NCBI GenBank assembly: GCA_003569165.1
Contig: BGOI01000003.1
Location: 1 to 64,000 of the forward strand
Length of the DNA: 64,000 bases
Origin: Opitutia bacterium
Lineage (GTDB): Bacteria > Verrucomicrobiota > Verrucomicrobiia > Opitutales > UBA953
Direction: 5' to 3'
Shown: in pieces, positions 28,634 to 39,673 of the stretch
Layout: every line of letters starts with the position of its first letter
How positions within the stretch are numbered: the first letter of the stretch is position 1
Translations under genes and position numbers: made by a program
The notes under the pieces: generated by a model
Told to the model about the DNA's origin: nothing
Seen by the model: the letters and a program-made list of their open reading frames with translations, nothing else
Databases searched by the model: none

Positions 28634-30321
28634 TCAGTCGCCGTCGGTAATAGCGCCTTCGGAGGCCGAGGACACGAGCTTGGCGTATTTGGCGAGGGTG
28701 CCGCGCTTCTCCTTGCAAGGGGAGGCCTTCCAGGACTTCAGGCGATCCGCAATCTCCGCGGCCGGCACGTCCAGGTTGATTTCGTTCTTCTGCGAGTCGA
28801 TCGTGATGGTATCGCCGTTCTTCACGACCGCGAGTACGCCGCCGACGGCGGCCTCGGGGGTGATATGGCCGACCACGAAGCCGTGGGAGCCGCCGGAGAA
28901 ACGTCCGTCGGTGATGAGGGCGACAGTCTTGCCGAGGCCCTTACCCATGACAGCGCTGGTGGGTCCGAGCATCTCGCGCATGCCAGGTCCGCCCTTGGGG
29001 CCTTCGTTGCGGATGACGATCACATGGCCGTCCTTGACCTCGCCGTCGAGGATACCGCGAAGCGAGGCTTCTTCGGATTCGTAGACGATGGCCTTGCGGT
29101 GAAGGCGTTGCCTTCCTTGCCAGAAATCTTGGCGACGGAGCCTTCGGGGGCGAGGTTACCGCGCAGGATGCGCAGGTGGCTGTCGGCCTTGATTGGATTA
29201 GAGAAGGGACGGACGACGTCCTGATCGGCGGCGTAGCTACCGACGTTCGCGAGATTCTCAGCGACGGTCTTGCCGGTGACGGTCATGCAGTGGCCGTGCA
29301 GGAGGCCCTTATCGAGGAGCATCTTGAGCAGAGGCTGGAGGCCGCCGATACGGACAAAGTGGGCCATGTTGTATTTGCCGCTCGGCTTGAGGTCGGCGAG
29401 CACCGGCACGCGTCGGCCGACGCGCTCAAAATCCTCGAGGGTGAGTTTGATGCCCGCGGAATGGGCCATCGCGATGAGGTGCAGTACAGCGTTCGTCGAA
29501 CCACCGAGGGCGATGACGACGGTGATGGCGTTCTCGAACGCATCCTTGGATAGGATGTCGGAAGGGCGGATGTTCTTCTTGATGAGTTCCAGCACCGCCT
29601 TGCCCGCGCGCTCGCAGTCCTCGAGCTTGGCTTTGGAATTAGCGAGCTGCGCAGAGCTGTCCGGCAGGCTGAGTCCGAGCGCTTCGATGGCGGAGGCCAT
29701 GGTGTTCGCGGTATACATACCGCCGCACGAGCCTTCGCCGGGGATGGAGCAGACTTCGATCTCCTTGAGCTCGCTTTCGCCGATCTGCTTGCCGGCATGC
29801 TTGCCGACGGCTTCGAAGACGGTGACGATGTCGGCCGACTGGCCGCGGTGCAGTCCCGGGACGATCGTGCCGCCGTAGACAAAGACGGAAGGGCGGTTGA
29901 GGCGCGCCATGGCGATGGCACAGCCAGGCATATTCTTATCGCAACCCCCGATGGCGACGAGGCCGTCGAAACCTTCGGCGCCGGTCACGGCTTCGATCGA
30001 GTCCGCGATGATCTCACGCGAGACCAGTGAGTAGCGCATGCCGGGGGTGCCCATCGAGATACCGTCCGAGACGGTGATGGTGCAGAAGATGACCGCCTTG
30101 CCGCCGGCCGCGTCGGCCCCTTTGACGGCTTCGTCTGCCAGTCGGTTAATGTGCATGTTGCAGGGGGTGACCATCGACCAGGTCGAGGCGACGCCCACGA
30201 CGGGCTTGGCAAAGTCGGCGTCGGTGAAGCCCACGGCCCGGAGCATGGCTCGGCTGGGGGCGCGGTCGGGGCCGTCTACGACGATGGCGGAGTGTTGGCG
30301 GCAGTGGTTGGCGTCGGTCAT
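28634..30321 (-). CDS. ilvD: Dihydroxy-acid dehydratase, interrupted by one apparent frameshift near 29098
   Basis: [59 protein letters not shown]; ORFs 29020..30621 and 28634..29023 join as NAFT-[G][42 protein letters not shown]. Confidence 0.88.
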
Positions 30322-30438
30322 GATGGGTGTGAAAAGTCTGCGGTTGTCAGTCGGTGAGCGCCCCCTAATAAGAGGGCAGGGAGCGGACTGTGAACCGCCC
30401 CGTCGCTCCCGACAATCCGATTTAAGCCTCCCCGACCC

Positions 30439-31221
30439 GTGGAATTCAACCTCAAGAAAATCATCAAGGCCCTCCTGTTCTCGACCTCCGAGGCGGTGTC
30501 CATCAAGGACATCCAGAAGGTCGTGCAGCGCTACCACGCCCAGGCGGCCGCCGAGCGCCAGCCTGACCTGCTCGAAGCAGCCGGCGAGCCCACCATCGTG
30601 CCCGCGGCTCAGCCCGTCCAAGAAGTCATCCAGGATATCATCGATCAGGTTCCTACTTTGCTCACGGCCACCCAGATTCGCGAAGCGGTCGACGCCCTCG
30701 AAGCTGAGATGCGCGACGCGAACGACGCCTGCCGCATCCTGCAGGGTCCCGAAGGGTTCCGTCTGGTGATCTCTCCGGCCTACGCCGACTGGGTCCGCCT
30801 CCTCCGCGGCGAGCCGCGCCCGCAGCGCCTCAGCCCCGCCTCGCTCGAGACGCTCTCAATCGTCGCCTATCGCCAGCCGGTTACCCGCTCAGAAATGGAA
30901 GCCATCCGCGGAGTCTCCGTCGATAGCGCCTCATCGTCTGCTCGAGCTCGAACTCGTCGCCGTCACTGGCCGCGCCGATCTGCCCGGTCGTCCGATCCAG
31001 TATGGCACGACGGACAAGTTCCTCGATTTCACCGGCCTGCGTTCGCTGGGCGAACTGCCCGCCTCCGACGTCCTGTCTCCGCTCAGATTTCCGAATGGAT
31101 CACCCGCGCGACCACCCCGGTCGAGGTCGGCGATTCCGAAGTCGGCCTGCCGCTCGAAGATCAGTCCTCCGCCGCCATCGCGACGGAGGCCCCGCCCGAA
31201 GACGAGAAGCCTGCCGAATGA
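30439..31221 (+). CDS. scpB: Segregation and condensation protein B, two apparent indels (near 30931 and 31081) garble the middle
   Basis: [57 protein letters not shown]; lost segment readable in another frame as [46 protein letters not shown] start. Confidence 0.82.
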   Translation: MEFNLKKIIKALLFSTSEAVSIKDIQKVVQRYHAQAAAERQPDLLEAAGEPTIVPAAQPVQEVIQDIIDQVPTLLTATQIREAVDALEAEMRDANDACRILQGPEGFRLVISPAYADWVRLLRGEPRPQRLSPASLETLSIVAYRQPVTRSEMEAIRGVSVDSASSSARARTRRRHWPRRSARSSDPVWHDGQVPRFHRPAFAGRTARLRRPVSAQISEWITRATTPVEVGDSEVGLPLEDQSSAAIATEAPPEDEKPAE

Positions 31222-32284
31222 GCCTGGAAGAGCACCGCCGCGAGGTTGATCGTATCGACGCGAGATCCTCAAGGCTGCTCGGTGAGCGCTTGCAGGTGGC
31301 CCGTGCTATCGGCGAAGCGAAGCTGAAGTCGGGTGCGCCGGTCTACGCTCCGCAGCGCGAAGAACAGCTCCTCCGCTCTATCACCGAAGCCGCGCCAGCG
31401 ATTCCGGCCTCGGGACTCCGCGCGGTCTATCGCGAAATCATCTCCTTTCCATCGGCGCCCAGATGGCCAATCCCGTCGCCTACCTCGGACCCGAAGGCTC
31501 CTTCACCCAGCAGGCCCAGATCCGCGCTTTCGGCACGAGCGTGCCGTCGCTCCCCCTCCGCGCCATCGGCGACATCTTCGCCGCGGTCGAATCCGGCGAA
31601 GCCTCCTACGGCGTCGTCCCGGTCGAGAACTCCACCGAAGGCGTCGTCAGTCACTCCCTCGACCTGCTTGCGGAATCCGATCTCAAGGTCGTGGCCCAGG
31701 TCACGCTCTCCGTCGAGCAGTGCCTCGTCGGTCAAGGCCCCCTCGATCAGGTGAAGAAGGTCCTCTCGAAGGACATCGCCCTCGCGCAATGCCGCGGCTG
31801 GCTCTCTCGTCACGTCCCGGGCGCCGCGCTCGTCGAGACCGACAGCACCGCCGCTGCCGTGGAGATTATCGCCCGCGATCCGCAAGGTCAGGCCGCCGTC
31901 GCCTCCGCCACCGCCGCCGAATCGCGCGGCGTCCCCATCCTCGCCCGCGGCATTCAGGATCGCCGCGATAACGCCACGCGCTTCTTCGTCATCGCCAAGA
32001 CGGCCAACACCGTCGGCGCCAAGGACGAGGTCACGAGCGTGGTGCTCACGCTCAAGCATGAGCCGGGCGCCCTGCAAGGCGCCCTCGCCGCTTTCTCCGA
32101 CCGCGGCATCAACTTGATCCGCATCGAGTCCCGCCCGAGCCATCGTCGCGCTTGGGAATATCTCTTCTTCATTGATTTCCCAGGTCACTGGGACACCGCG
32201 GCTGTGCAGGCCGCCGTCACCGAGCTCAAGGGTCGCTGCGAAGTGGTGAAGTGGCTGGGCAGCTATCCTCAATCCGCCGGATGA
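31218..32284 (+). CDS. pheA: Bifunctional chorismate mutase / prephenate dehydratase, with apparent indels near 31261, 31273 and 31446
   Basis: [35 protein letters not shown] (CM) then [24 protein letters not shown] (PDT) and [24 protein letters not shown] domain in another frame. Confidence 0.87.
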
Positions 32285-33219
32285 GCCGACGCGCCCTCGG
32301 AGGCGTGATGCTGGCCGTCCTCGGCGTGGCCGTGCTTTGGTCGGGCTATTCCTGGTGGCGCGCTTGGTCCGCTCCGCTCATTCCCGTGGTCTTCCGGCCG
32401 TCCTTTTCCGTCGAAGGCATCTCTTCCGGTACGCCGGTCCGCGTGCAAGGTGTCACGGTGGGGCAGGTGAGTTCCATCGGCCTCGATGCTGATGCCGAAG
32501 GCCGGCTCCGTCCGGCTGTCAGACTTGTCCTCGATCCGGCGACCTTGGAAGATCGCGGCTTCGCCGACCGTCTGCGTGGCGATCGCCTGCGGACCGAAGT
32601 CGCTCAGGGCCTCCGCGCCCGTCTCGTCGCGGTGAGCCCTGCTTCCGGCATGCTCCAGGTCGAATTGATCTGGGATGCCGCCGCGGCGGCGCCAACGGAA
32701 CCCTTGGCCGTCGATGAGATTCCTCCGCTCAGCAGTCATCTCCAGAGCAAGATTGTCGGCTTCGTCCAGCAACTGCAGGACCTCGCTGAAAAAGACTTGG
32801 TCGGTCTGGCGGCGGAGCTCGAGCGCGATTTGGACGGGTTCCACGAGGCGACCGACCCCGAGCGGGCCGCCCGTTTCTCCGCGATGATCGTCCAGCGGAC
32901 GGGCGCAGTTCTTGAAGCCACCGGCGAAGGTAAGCTCGATGCCCAGAGCGCTCGGCTGATCGCCGCTTGTGCCCGACTGCGTGCAACGGTCGAGCAGGCT
33001 GACCGCAAGATGGACGACGAGACGCTGGCTCTCCTGCAGGTAAGCCTCGCCGACGCCGCCGCGGCTCTGGCCTCCTTTTCTGCTTCCCTGGAAGGTTCGC
33101 AGACCCGCATGAACGCCGCTTCGGCTGAATTCTCCGCGCTCTTCCGCGCCGTCTCCGAGGCAGCCCGGACGTGGTCCAAGAAGGCGGCCGGTCTGACCAC
33201 GGAACCCCGCCCCCGCTGA
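32281..33219 (+). CDS. MlaD/MCE-domain protein
   Basis: Single N-term TM then VVFRPSFSVEGISSGTPVRVQGVTVGQVSSIGLDAD; ATGA overlap with pheA. Confidence 0.75.
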   Translation: MSRRALGGVMLAVLGVAVLWSGYSWWRAWSAPLIPVVFRPSFSVEGISSGTPVRVQGVTVGQVSSIGLDADAEGRLRPAVRLVLDPATLEDRGFADRLRGDRLRTEVAQGLRARLVAVSPASGMLQVELIWDAAAAAPTEPLAVDEIPPLSSHLQSKIVGFVQQLQDLAEKDLVGLAAELERDLDGFHEATDPERAARFSAMIVQRTGAVLEATGEGKLDAQSARLIAACARLRATVEQADRKMDDETLALLQVSLADAAAALASFSASLEGSQTRMNAASAEFSALFRAVSEAARTWSKKAAGLTTEPRPR

Positions 33220-33275
33220 GGGAACAGGCTTGCGGCGGACCCCCGGAGCGGGGATAGGTTTGGGCCTTACCAGCC

Positions 33276-34778
33276 ATGGCCGACCCGACCGATAAGATGG
33301 AATCCATCATCAACCTGTGCAAACGCCGCGGGTTCGTCTTCCCTTCCTCCGACATCTACGGCGGCTTCAACGGCTTTTTCGATTACGGTCCTCTCGGCGT
33401 CGAGCTGAAGAACAATATTAAGCAGGCCTGGTGGCAGGACTTCGTTCACCGCCGCGACGACATCGTCGGCCTCGACTCCTCGATCATCCATCACCCGACG
33501 ACTTGGAAGGCCTCGGGGCACATCGATAATTTCACCGACCCGCTCGTCGACTGCAAGGAGTCGAAGATGCGCTACCGTGCGGACCAGTTGTTCTTCGCTC
33601 CGGTGCGAGTCGCCAGCGAGACCATCGGTTACGTCTCTGTCCTTGAAGACGACGGCATGCAGGCCAAGGCCGACGAGATGGCCAATGACATGAAGCGCAA
33701 GCTCGCCAAGCAGGGCGCGCTTGAGCCGGTGATACTCAAGGATTACACGGAGTCCACGGCCGAGGAGCATGCGCTCATCCCTTCGCCGGCCACTGGCAAG
33801 CCGGGTTCGCTCACGCCGCCCCGCTCGTTCAACATGATGTTTCAGACTTACGTCGGCGCTATGCAGGACGCGTCGGCTACCGCCTATCTCCGTCCGGAGA
33901 CCGCGCAGGGTATCTTCATCAACTTTAAGAACGTCGTCGACACAGGCCGCGTGAAGCTGCCCTTCGGTATCGCCCAAATCGGCAAAGCTTTCCGCAACGA
34001 AATCAATCCGCGCAACTTCATCTTCCGCTCCCGTGAGTTCGAGCAGATGGAGATTGAATACTTCATCTCGCCGGACTCCGACTGGGCCACCGCCCATAAG
34101 AATTGGATCGAAGGCTGCCTGGCCTGGTTCGAATCCATCGGCATCCCGCGCGCCAAGCTCTCCCTCTACCCGCACCCGACCGAGAAGCTTGCCCACTATT
34201 CGAAGGGCACGACGGACATCATGTTCGAGTTCCCCTTCGGCGTGCAGGAGCTCCAGGGCGTCGCCGCCCGCGGCGACTTCGACCTGACCCAGCATAGCAA
34301 CGTCTCAGGCCAGAAGCTCGATTGGTTCGACGAAGTAGCCAAGGCCCGCTACATCCCGCACGTCATCGAGCCTTCCGTCGGCGTCGACCGCGTCTTCCTG
34401 GCCCTCCTCACTACGGCCTATCACGAGGATGAAATTGAAGGCGAGAAGCGCATCGTTCTCCGGCTGCCGGCCCGCATCGCCCCCTTTAAGGCCGCGATTT
34501 TCCCCCTCGTGAAGAACAAGCCCGAGCTCGTCGAGCGTGCCGAGGCCCTCTACCGCCGCCTAAAGAAGCGCCACAACGTTTTCTACGACGCCGCCGGGGC
34601 CATCGGCCGCCGCTACCGTCGCCAGGACGAGATCGGCACGCCTTACGGCATCACGATCGACTTCGAGACCATCGAGAAGGGCGCCGGCGTCACGGTCCGC
34701 GACCGCGATACTCTGGAGCAGGTGCGCATGACCGAAGACGAGGTCGTCCGCTTCCTCGACGATAAGGTCAACGGTTGA
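33276..34778 (+). CDS. glyS: Glycyl-tRNA synthetase (homodimeric alpha2 type)
   Basis: [83 protein letters not shown]. Confidence 0.95.
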   Translation: MADPTDKMESIINLCKRRGFVFPSSDIYGGFNGFFDYGPLGVELKNNIKQAWWQDFVHRRDDIVGLDSSIIHHPTTWKASGHIDNFTDPLVDCKESKMRYRADQLFFAPVRVASETIGYVSVLEDDGMQAKADEMANDMKRKLAKQGALEPVILKDYTESTAEEHALIPSPATGKPGSLTPPRSFNMMFQTYVGAMQDASATAYLRPETAQGIFINFKNVVDTGRVKLPFGIAQIGKAFRNEINPRNFIFRSREFEQMEIEYFISPDSDWATAHKNWIEGCLAWFESIGIPRAKLSLYPHPTEKLAHYSKGTTDIMFEFPFGVQELQGVAARGDFDLTQHSNVSGQKLDWFDEVAKARYIPHVIEPSVGVDRVFLALLTTAYHEDEIEGEKRIVLRLPARIAPFKAAIFPLVKNKPELVERAEALYRRLKKRHNVFYDAAGAIGRRYRRQDEIGTPYGITIDFETIEKGAGVTVRDRDTLEQVRMTEDEVVRFLDDKVNG

Positions 34779-36459
34779 CCTTCGCCGGGGTGCCCGCGAG
34801 TTCTTCCGCCAGCTTGGCGATCCGTCGCTTCCCGCAGAGGGAGGCGGCAATCGTCAGGTTGCGCAGGCCTTGCGGCAGGTGCGCGAGGTATTCCGGACGG
34901 CCCTTCTTGTGGCCGAGGAAGCCGTAGGCGCCGCAGGCCTGCAGGAGGCGCTGCGTCGCGGCGACGTGGAAGAGGTAGGAGAACTCATCGCTGGAACCCT
35001 TCCAGTCGGAGACTTCACGCGCATGGTCCTCGATCTCGATACGCCAAAGGTCCATGTCGTGGCGCGTGAGGTAAGGGTCGAAGGCGAGCGAGGCAAAGTC
35101 GTAGAACATGCAGCCGTGGCGGAGGCCCTGTAGGTCAATGAGCCAGGCGGAATTATCGCGCACCATGATGTTCTGCGACTGGAAGTCGCGATGGATCGTG
35201 ACGACAGGCTGGCCCATAAGTTCCTTGGAGAGAGAGGCCATCTCATCGGTGATGGCCCGGTCGGGCTTGCGGCCGCCGAGTGCGTTGTCCTGGAAATATT
35301 GGCGCTCCCATTGGTAGAGGTTTGGACCGAACGCCTCCATCAACGTGACGCCGGAACCGGCGAACGCGTCGACGCCGAGGCGATGGATGCCGGCCACCTG
35401 TTCGAGGGCCGAGGCGACGGGCGCCCACGGGAATTCGGGACCCTGGGCGAGGGAGCAGAGGTCGGCGTCACCGAGGTCTTCGAGGATGAGCACGCCTGCG
35501 GCCTTGTCTTCGGCGAGCACCTGCGGGACTTGGACGCCAATCTTGTCGCGCAGCACGCCCGCGATGGCGCCATAGAGCTGGTTCTCCGCGCGCGAATCAT
35601 CGTAGACGCATAGCACGGAGGACTCGCCGGAGGCGTTGCGCATGCGGTGGAACTTGCGGCCGGAGCCCCCCTTGAGGACTTCACCGCCAGCGGCGAGCTG
35701 GTAGCCGTGCGCCTTGGCGGCGTCGGCCGGGGAGATGGCCCCGCGCACGGGCTTTTCATGCTCAGCCTTCACGGCCTGATATTCCTCGACGGTGCCGAGG
35801 TCGTGCCAACTCGCAGAGGCATCAAGGAAACCTTGGATGCTGTTGGGTTCGGCTTGGAGGCGGCGGAGGAAATGTTCGACCAGCGATTCGATCGTCGCGG
35901 GAACGCCTTGGACGAAGGCCTTGGTGACAACACAGATACCGGTGTACTGGTAGGAGGGGTCGGCCTTGCCGAGGCGGTCGCGCATATCGGTCACGAAACC
36001 TTCGTCGGTGATGCGGACGTTACGATTCGGGCCCTGTTCACGGACGACGAGCGTCGCGGCGCCGCCGTTGGTGCGGTGGTGCGCGTAAGCGGCGGCGATG
36101 TCGCAGCCAGAGAGGATATCGCCGTTCCAGATGATGAGGTCCTTGTCGTCTTCACCAAGCAGGCCGGCGATGTTCGCGAGGCCACCGCCGGTCTCGAGCA
36201 GCACGGGCTCATGCACGAGCTTCACTTCTGCGTCGCCGTAGCGACCGGAAGGGAAGACGAGCGCCCAGGCTTCAGGGCAGTGGTGCGTATTGATGATGAA
36301 ACGGCGCGTGCCCGTGGCATGGAGCTTGTCCATCGCTTGGGCGATCATCGGCCGTCCGCCGATTGGCAGCAGGGGCTTGGGGCAGTTTTCGGTGAGCGGA
36401 CGCAGGCGCGTGCCGAGGCCGGCTCCGAGGAGAAAGGCGGTGCGAGGGAAGTCAGACAT
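34768..36459 (-). CDS. Fusion: sugar-1-phosphate nucleotidyltransferase (MurU-like) + phosphotransferase kinase (AmgK-like)
   Basis: N-term [34 protein letters not shown]-term [38 protein letters not shown] aminoglycoside-phosphotransferase-type kinase motif. Confidence 0.82.
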   Translation of the reverse strand: MSDFPRTAFLLGAGLGTRLRPLTENCPKPLLPIGGRPMIAQAMDKLHATGTRRFIINTHHCPEAWALVFPSGRYGDAEVKLVHEPVLLETGGGLANIAGLLGEDDKDLIIWNGDILSGCDIAAAYAHHRTNGGAATLVVREQGPNRNVRITDEGFVTDMRDRLGKADPSYQYTGICVVTKAFVQGVPATIESLVEHFLRRLQAEPNSIQGFLDASASWHDLGTVEEYQAVKAEHEKPVRGAISPADAAKAHGYQLAAGGEVLKGGSGRKFHRMRNASGESSVLCVYDDSRAENQLYGAIAGVLRDKIGVQVPQVLAEDKAAGVLILEDLGDADLCSLAQGPEFPWAPVASALEQVAGIHRLGVDAFAGSGVTLMEAFGPNLYQWERQYFQDNALGGRKPDRAITDEMASLSKELMGQPVVTIHRDFQSQNIMVRDNSAWLIDLQGLRHGCMFYDFASLAFDPYLTRHDMDLWRIEIEDHAREVSDWKGSSDEFSYLFHVAATQRLLQACGAYGFLGHKKGRPEYLAHLPQGLRNLTIAASLCGKRRIAKLAEELAGTPAKVNR

Positions 36460-36928
36460 GGGAAGATTGGGTGCAGGCCGGGCAGATGCCGTAGATCTCC
36501 ATGATATGGGTCAGTTCGGCATAGCCCTTGGTACGGGCGGCGGCTTCGAGGCGGGAGGTGTCGCAACCGGGCAGTCGGTCGATCCGACCACAACGACGGC
36601 AGATCACATGGTGATGGTGGTGTCCGGGTGAGACGAGCGCGTAGAGGCTGCGGCCTCGCTCGAGCGGGTGTCGCTGGACGATGCCGGCGTCGTCCATGGC
36701 GCCGAGGCTCCGGTACACCGTGACGAGGTCCAGCTTGTCGTCGCCGGCCGCTTCATGGACCTGTTCCGCGCTGAGGGGGTGCTTGGCCGCCGCGAGTACC
36801 TTGAGCATAACCAACCGAGGGGACGTAACCCGCATGGCTTTCTCCTTCATGCGGAGGACGGCCGCTTCGATGCGACCGTCGGAGCCCTCCCCGCAGCATC
36901 CTTCCTCATGGCGGTGGCCTTGGGACAT
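36452..36928 (-). CDS. Fur-family transcriptional regulator
   Basis: VTSPRLVMLKVLAAAKHPLSAEQVHEA..LVTVYRSLGAMDDAGIVQRH..HHHHHVICRRCGRI..CPAC. Confidence 0.88.
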   Translation of the reverse strand: MSQGHRHEEGCCGEGSDGRIEAAVLRMKEKAMRVTSPRLVMLKVLAAAKHPLSAEQVHEAAGDDKLDLVTVYRSLGAMDDAGIVQRHPLERGRSLYALVSPGHHHHHVICRRCGRIDRLPGCDTSRLEAAARTKGYAELTHIMEIYGICPACTQSSHV

Positions 36929-37015
36929 GTCCCGTAGGTTTGGGGTCGTTTATGACGAGGCAACAACGAATGGCCACTTGCCTCCCGCCCGGGTCTGGTT
37001 TGGCTGGATGAGTCC

Positions 37016-38140
37016 ATGTCCGACCGTCCGGCTAATCCGACCTCCGCTCGCGAGCTCTGCCCGGTCTCGTTCCGTGACTTTGTCTCGTCCGAGCCGTTCA
37101 AGCTCGAGTTGGGCGGCGAACTGCCGTCCTTGACGCTCCGCTATGAGACCTACGGAACTCTGCTGCCTGACAAGTCGAACGCGATCCTGGTCCCCCACGC
37201 CCTGAGCGGAGACCATCATGTGGCCGGACGCTACTCGGCCGAGGACCGCAAGCCGGGCTGGTGGGATTGCTTCGTCGGGCCAGGCAAGGCCATCGACACC
37301 AATCGCTTCTTCGTCATCGGTGTGAATTGTATCGGCGGCTGCCGCGGTTCGACCGGCCCGCTCTCGACCGACCCTCGCACCGGCAAGCCTTACGGCGGTT
37401 ACTTCCCGGAAATCACCCTTGGCGACATCGTCCGCGCTCAGCGCTTGTTGGTCCGTCACCTCGGTATCGCCAAGCTCCATGCCGTCGTCGGCGGCTCGAT
37501 GGGTGGCATGCAGGCCCTCATCTGGTGCGCCGACTACCAGGCCGAGGTCGGCCGCATCGCGGTGCTTGCCGCTGGCCTGAGCCAGTCGCCCATGGCGATC
37601 GCGCTTAACGCCGTCTCGCGCGCCTGCGTGGAGCGCGACCCGCATTTCCGCGGCGGTCATTACGCCCCCGGCGAAGGGCCTGACTCAGGCTTGGCTATCG
37701 GCCGCATGATCGCGCACATCAGCTACCTTTCTTCCGCATCGTTTGAGCAGAAATTCGGTCGCGCCAAGGTTCCGGGCGCTGGCGCCGGCGATGCCGTGCA
37801 CTGGCAGGTCGAAAGCTACCTCGAACATCAGGGTAATTCGTTCGTCCAGCGCTTCGATGCCAATAGCTGGCTGCGCATCACCCGCGCCGTCGACCGCTTT
37901 GATATGACCGCGCGCGCTTCCTCTGGCACGCTCTTCACGCAGGACGGTCCGGATGTACTCGCGATCGGCTTCTCCAGTGACTGGCTCTATCCGACGAGTG
38001 AGCTGCGTATGCTCCTCGCCGCGGCTACCGCGGTCGGCGTCAATGCGGCCTATCATGAGGTCGTGACGGATGCCGGCCACGACGGCTTCCTCTTGCCCGA
38101 CACCGGGCTGACGGTTCGCCTGCACGCCTTCCTGGGCTGA
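37016..38140 (+). CDS. metX: Homoserine O-acetyltransferase
   Basis: LRYETYGTLLPDKSNAILVPHALSGDHHVAG..VVGGSMGGMQALIW. Confidence 0.93.
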   Translation: MSDRPANPTSARELCPVSFRDFVSSEPFKLELGGELPSLTLRYETYGTLLPDKSNAILVPHALSGDHHVAGRYSAEDRKPGWWDCFVGPGKAIDTNRFFVIGVNCIGGCRGSTGPLSTDPRTGKPYGGYFPEITLGDIVRAQRLLVRHLGIAKLHAVVGGSMGGMQALIWCADYQAEVGRIAVLAAGLSQSPMAIALNAVSRACVERDPHFRGGHYAPGEGPDSGLAIGRMIAHISYLSSASFEQKFGRAKVPGAGAGDAVHWQVESYLEHQGNSFVQRFDANSWLRITRAVDRFDMTARASSGTLFTQDGPDVLAIGFSSDWLYPTSELRMLLAAATAVGVNAAYHEVVTDAGHDGFLLPDTGLTVRLHAFLG

Positions 38141-39586
38141 TCAGAGAAGCGGGGAGATTACCTTCGAGACCGCTTCGATCAACCGGCCGGTCAGCGTGCG
38201 GCTGCGGCGGTAGAGGTCTTCGGTGTAGCGCGTCGACTCCGTCTCCCAGCCCGCGATGAGCGCGCTGACTTCGGCCACCGCCGCGGGGTCGCGCACGACC
38301 GCGCCGATCTCGTAGTTCAGGAAGAGTGAACGCATATCGAGGTTCGCCGACCCCACAACCAGTTGCTCTTCGTCGACAATGACGAGTTTGGCGTGGAGCA
38401 CATCCGGCTTGAAGAAGTGAATCTCCGCGCCGGCCTCGCGCAGGTTGCGCAGGTACCAACGACGGGCGAGGTCGAGGAGGCGATGGTCCGAGCGGCGCGG
38501 CACCATGATCTTCACGTGCCGGCCGGCATGGGCGGCGGTGACCAGGAGTGTGAAGAGCGTGCGGTCGGGTACGAAGTAAGGCGTCACGACCGTGATCGAT
38601 CGCTTGCAGTTGGAGAACAGCTTCACGTAGGTCTCCCACAGGGGGTCGCCTTCGCAGTCGGGTCCGGAGGAGATGACCTCGACGCGCGCTGGGCCGACAT
38701 GGGGCGAGCGTTCGCGGAGCAGCGTCGCGAAATGCATCGGGGCCTCGTCGGTGGCCTGGCACCAGTCAGCGATAAAGACGCGCTCGATGGCGGCTGCGGT
38801 CGGTCCTTCGATCAGGAACGAGCAATCGCGGAAGCGGCGGTTCGAGGGCTTTTCGCCCATGTAGCGCAAGCCGAGGTTCTGGCCGCCGATGACGGCGAAG
38901 GTCCCGTCAAAGACCGCGATCTTGCGATGGTTGCGCCAGTTGGCCGAGCCTTTACCCTGCATGGGCAGAGCGGGGTTGAAGCGGGCGACCATACCGCCAG
39001 CTCGACGTAGCGGTCGGCAGAGGCGCAGCGGGATGCCGAAGCTGCCGATGGCGTCGACGAGCAGGCGGACCTCGATGCCTTCTTTGGCTCGGGCGGTCAG
39101 TAGGCTCACGATCTCGCGGCCAACGGCATCGTCGCTGAGGATGTAGGTCGAAAGGCTGATGCGTCGTTGGGCGCCTTTGATCTGCCGGCGCAGTTCCTCT
39201 AAAGTGTCGCGGCCATCGCGGTCGCCCAGGAGGCGGAAGCGGTTACCGCCAAAGTCCGGCTCGTCGCTCAGTCGCCAGGCGACGCGGTTCACTTCTTTCT
39301 TCGCATCGGCGAGGGAGGAGTGCTTGCGTCCGCCGAAGACGAAGTGGAGTAGGGCGGTCGAAAGAGGGAAGAACCAGGCCAGCGGTCCCCAGAGCAGGAG
39401 ATAAGCAGGGGAGACGCGGGCCCGCATCACGCGTAGTAACACGTAGATTTGGCAGCCTGTGTGCACGGCCAGCATCGCTTTGTCTGGGAGCAGGTCCGCC
39501 CACTCTGCTATGAGGATTACGGCAGCCGTCAGCAGCGCGAGCGTCGTGCTCCGCTTTAGCCGGCCGTATCCTTGGAACGGAACCAT
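38141..39586 (-). CDS. cls: Cardiolipin synthase-type phospholipase D protein
   Basis: NWRNHRKIAVFDGTFAVIGGQNLG and VLHAKLVIVDEEQLVVGSANLDMRS (two HKD motifs); N-term TMs. Confidence 0.88.
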   Translation of the reverse strand: MVPFQGYGRLKRSTTLALLTAAVILIAEWADLLPDKAMLAVHTGCQIYVLLRVMRARVSPAYLLLWGPLAWFFPLSTALLHFVFGGRKHSSLADAKKEVNRVAWRLSDEPDFGGNRFRLLGDRDGRDTLEELRRQIKGAQRRISLSTYILSDDAVGREIVSLLTARAKEGIEVRLLVDAIGSFGIPLRLCRPLRRAGGMVARFNPALPMQGKGSANWRNHRKIAVFDGTFAVIGGQNLGLRYMGEKPSNRRFRDCSFLIEGPTAAAIERVFIADWCQATDEAPMHFATLLRERSPHVGPARVEVISSGPDCEGDPLWETYVKLFSNCKRSITVVTPYFVPDRTLFTLLVTAAHAGRHVKIMVPRRSDHRLLDLARRWYLRNLREAGAEIHFFKPDVLHAKLVIVDEEQLVVGSANLDMRSLFLNYEIGAVVRDPAAVAEVSALIAGWETESTRYTEDLYRRSRTLTGRLIEAVSKVISPLL

Positions 39587-39621
39587 GTCGTCAAGTTAGC
39601 CCCGTCTCCCTCCATTGGGCA

Positions 39622-39650
39622 CAAAAAAAGACCCCAGTTGCCCGGGGTCT
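39622..39650 (-). terminator. Rho-independent terminator of rpsA
   Basis: AGACCCC-GGGCAACT-GGGGTCT followed by TTTTTT on minus strand. Confidence 0.8.
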
Positions 39651-39673
39651 GTTTGGTGCCTGCGAAGGACAGC

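Noticed and set aside
30322-30438. Possible leader/attenuator upstream of ilvD
   Set aside because: A GGGAGCG..CGCTCCC hairpin exists but no branched-chain-rich leader peptide or T-box-like features were found.
29020-31460. Programmed ribosomal frameshifting in ilvD/scpB/pheA
   Set aside because: No obvious slippery heptamers; breaks occur at ordinary codons, several per gene, and in unrelated genes, so sequence error is the simpler explanation.
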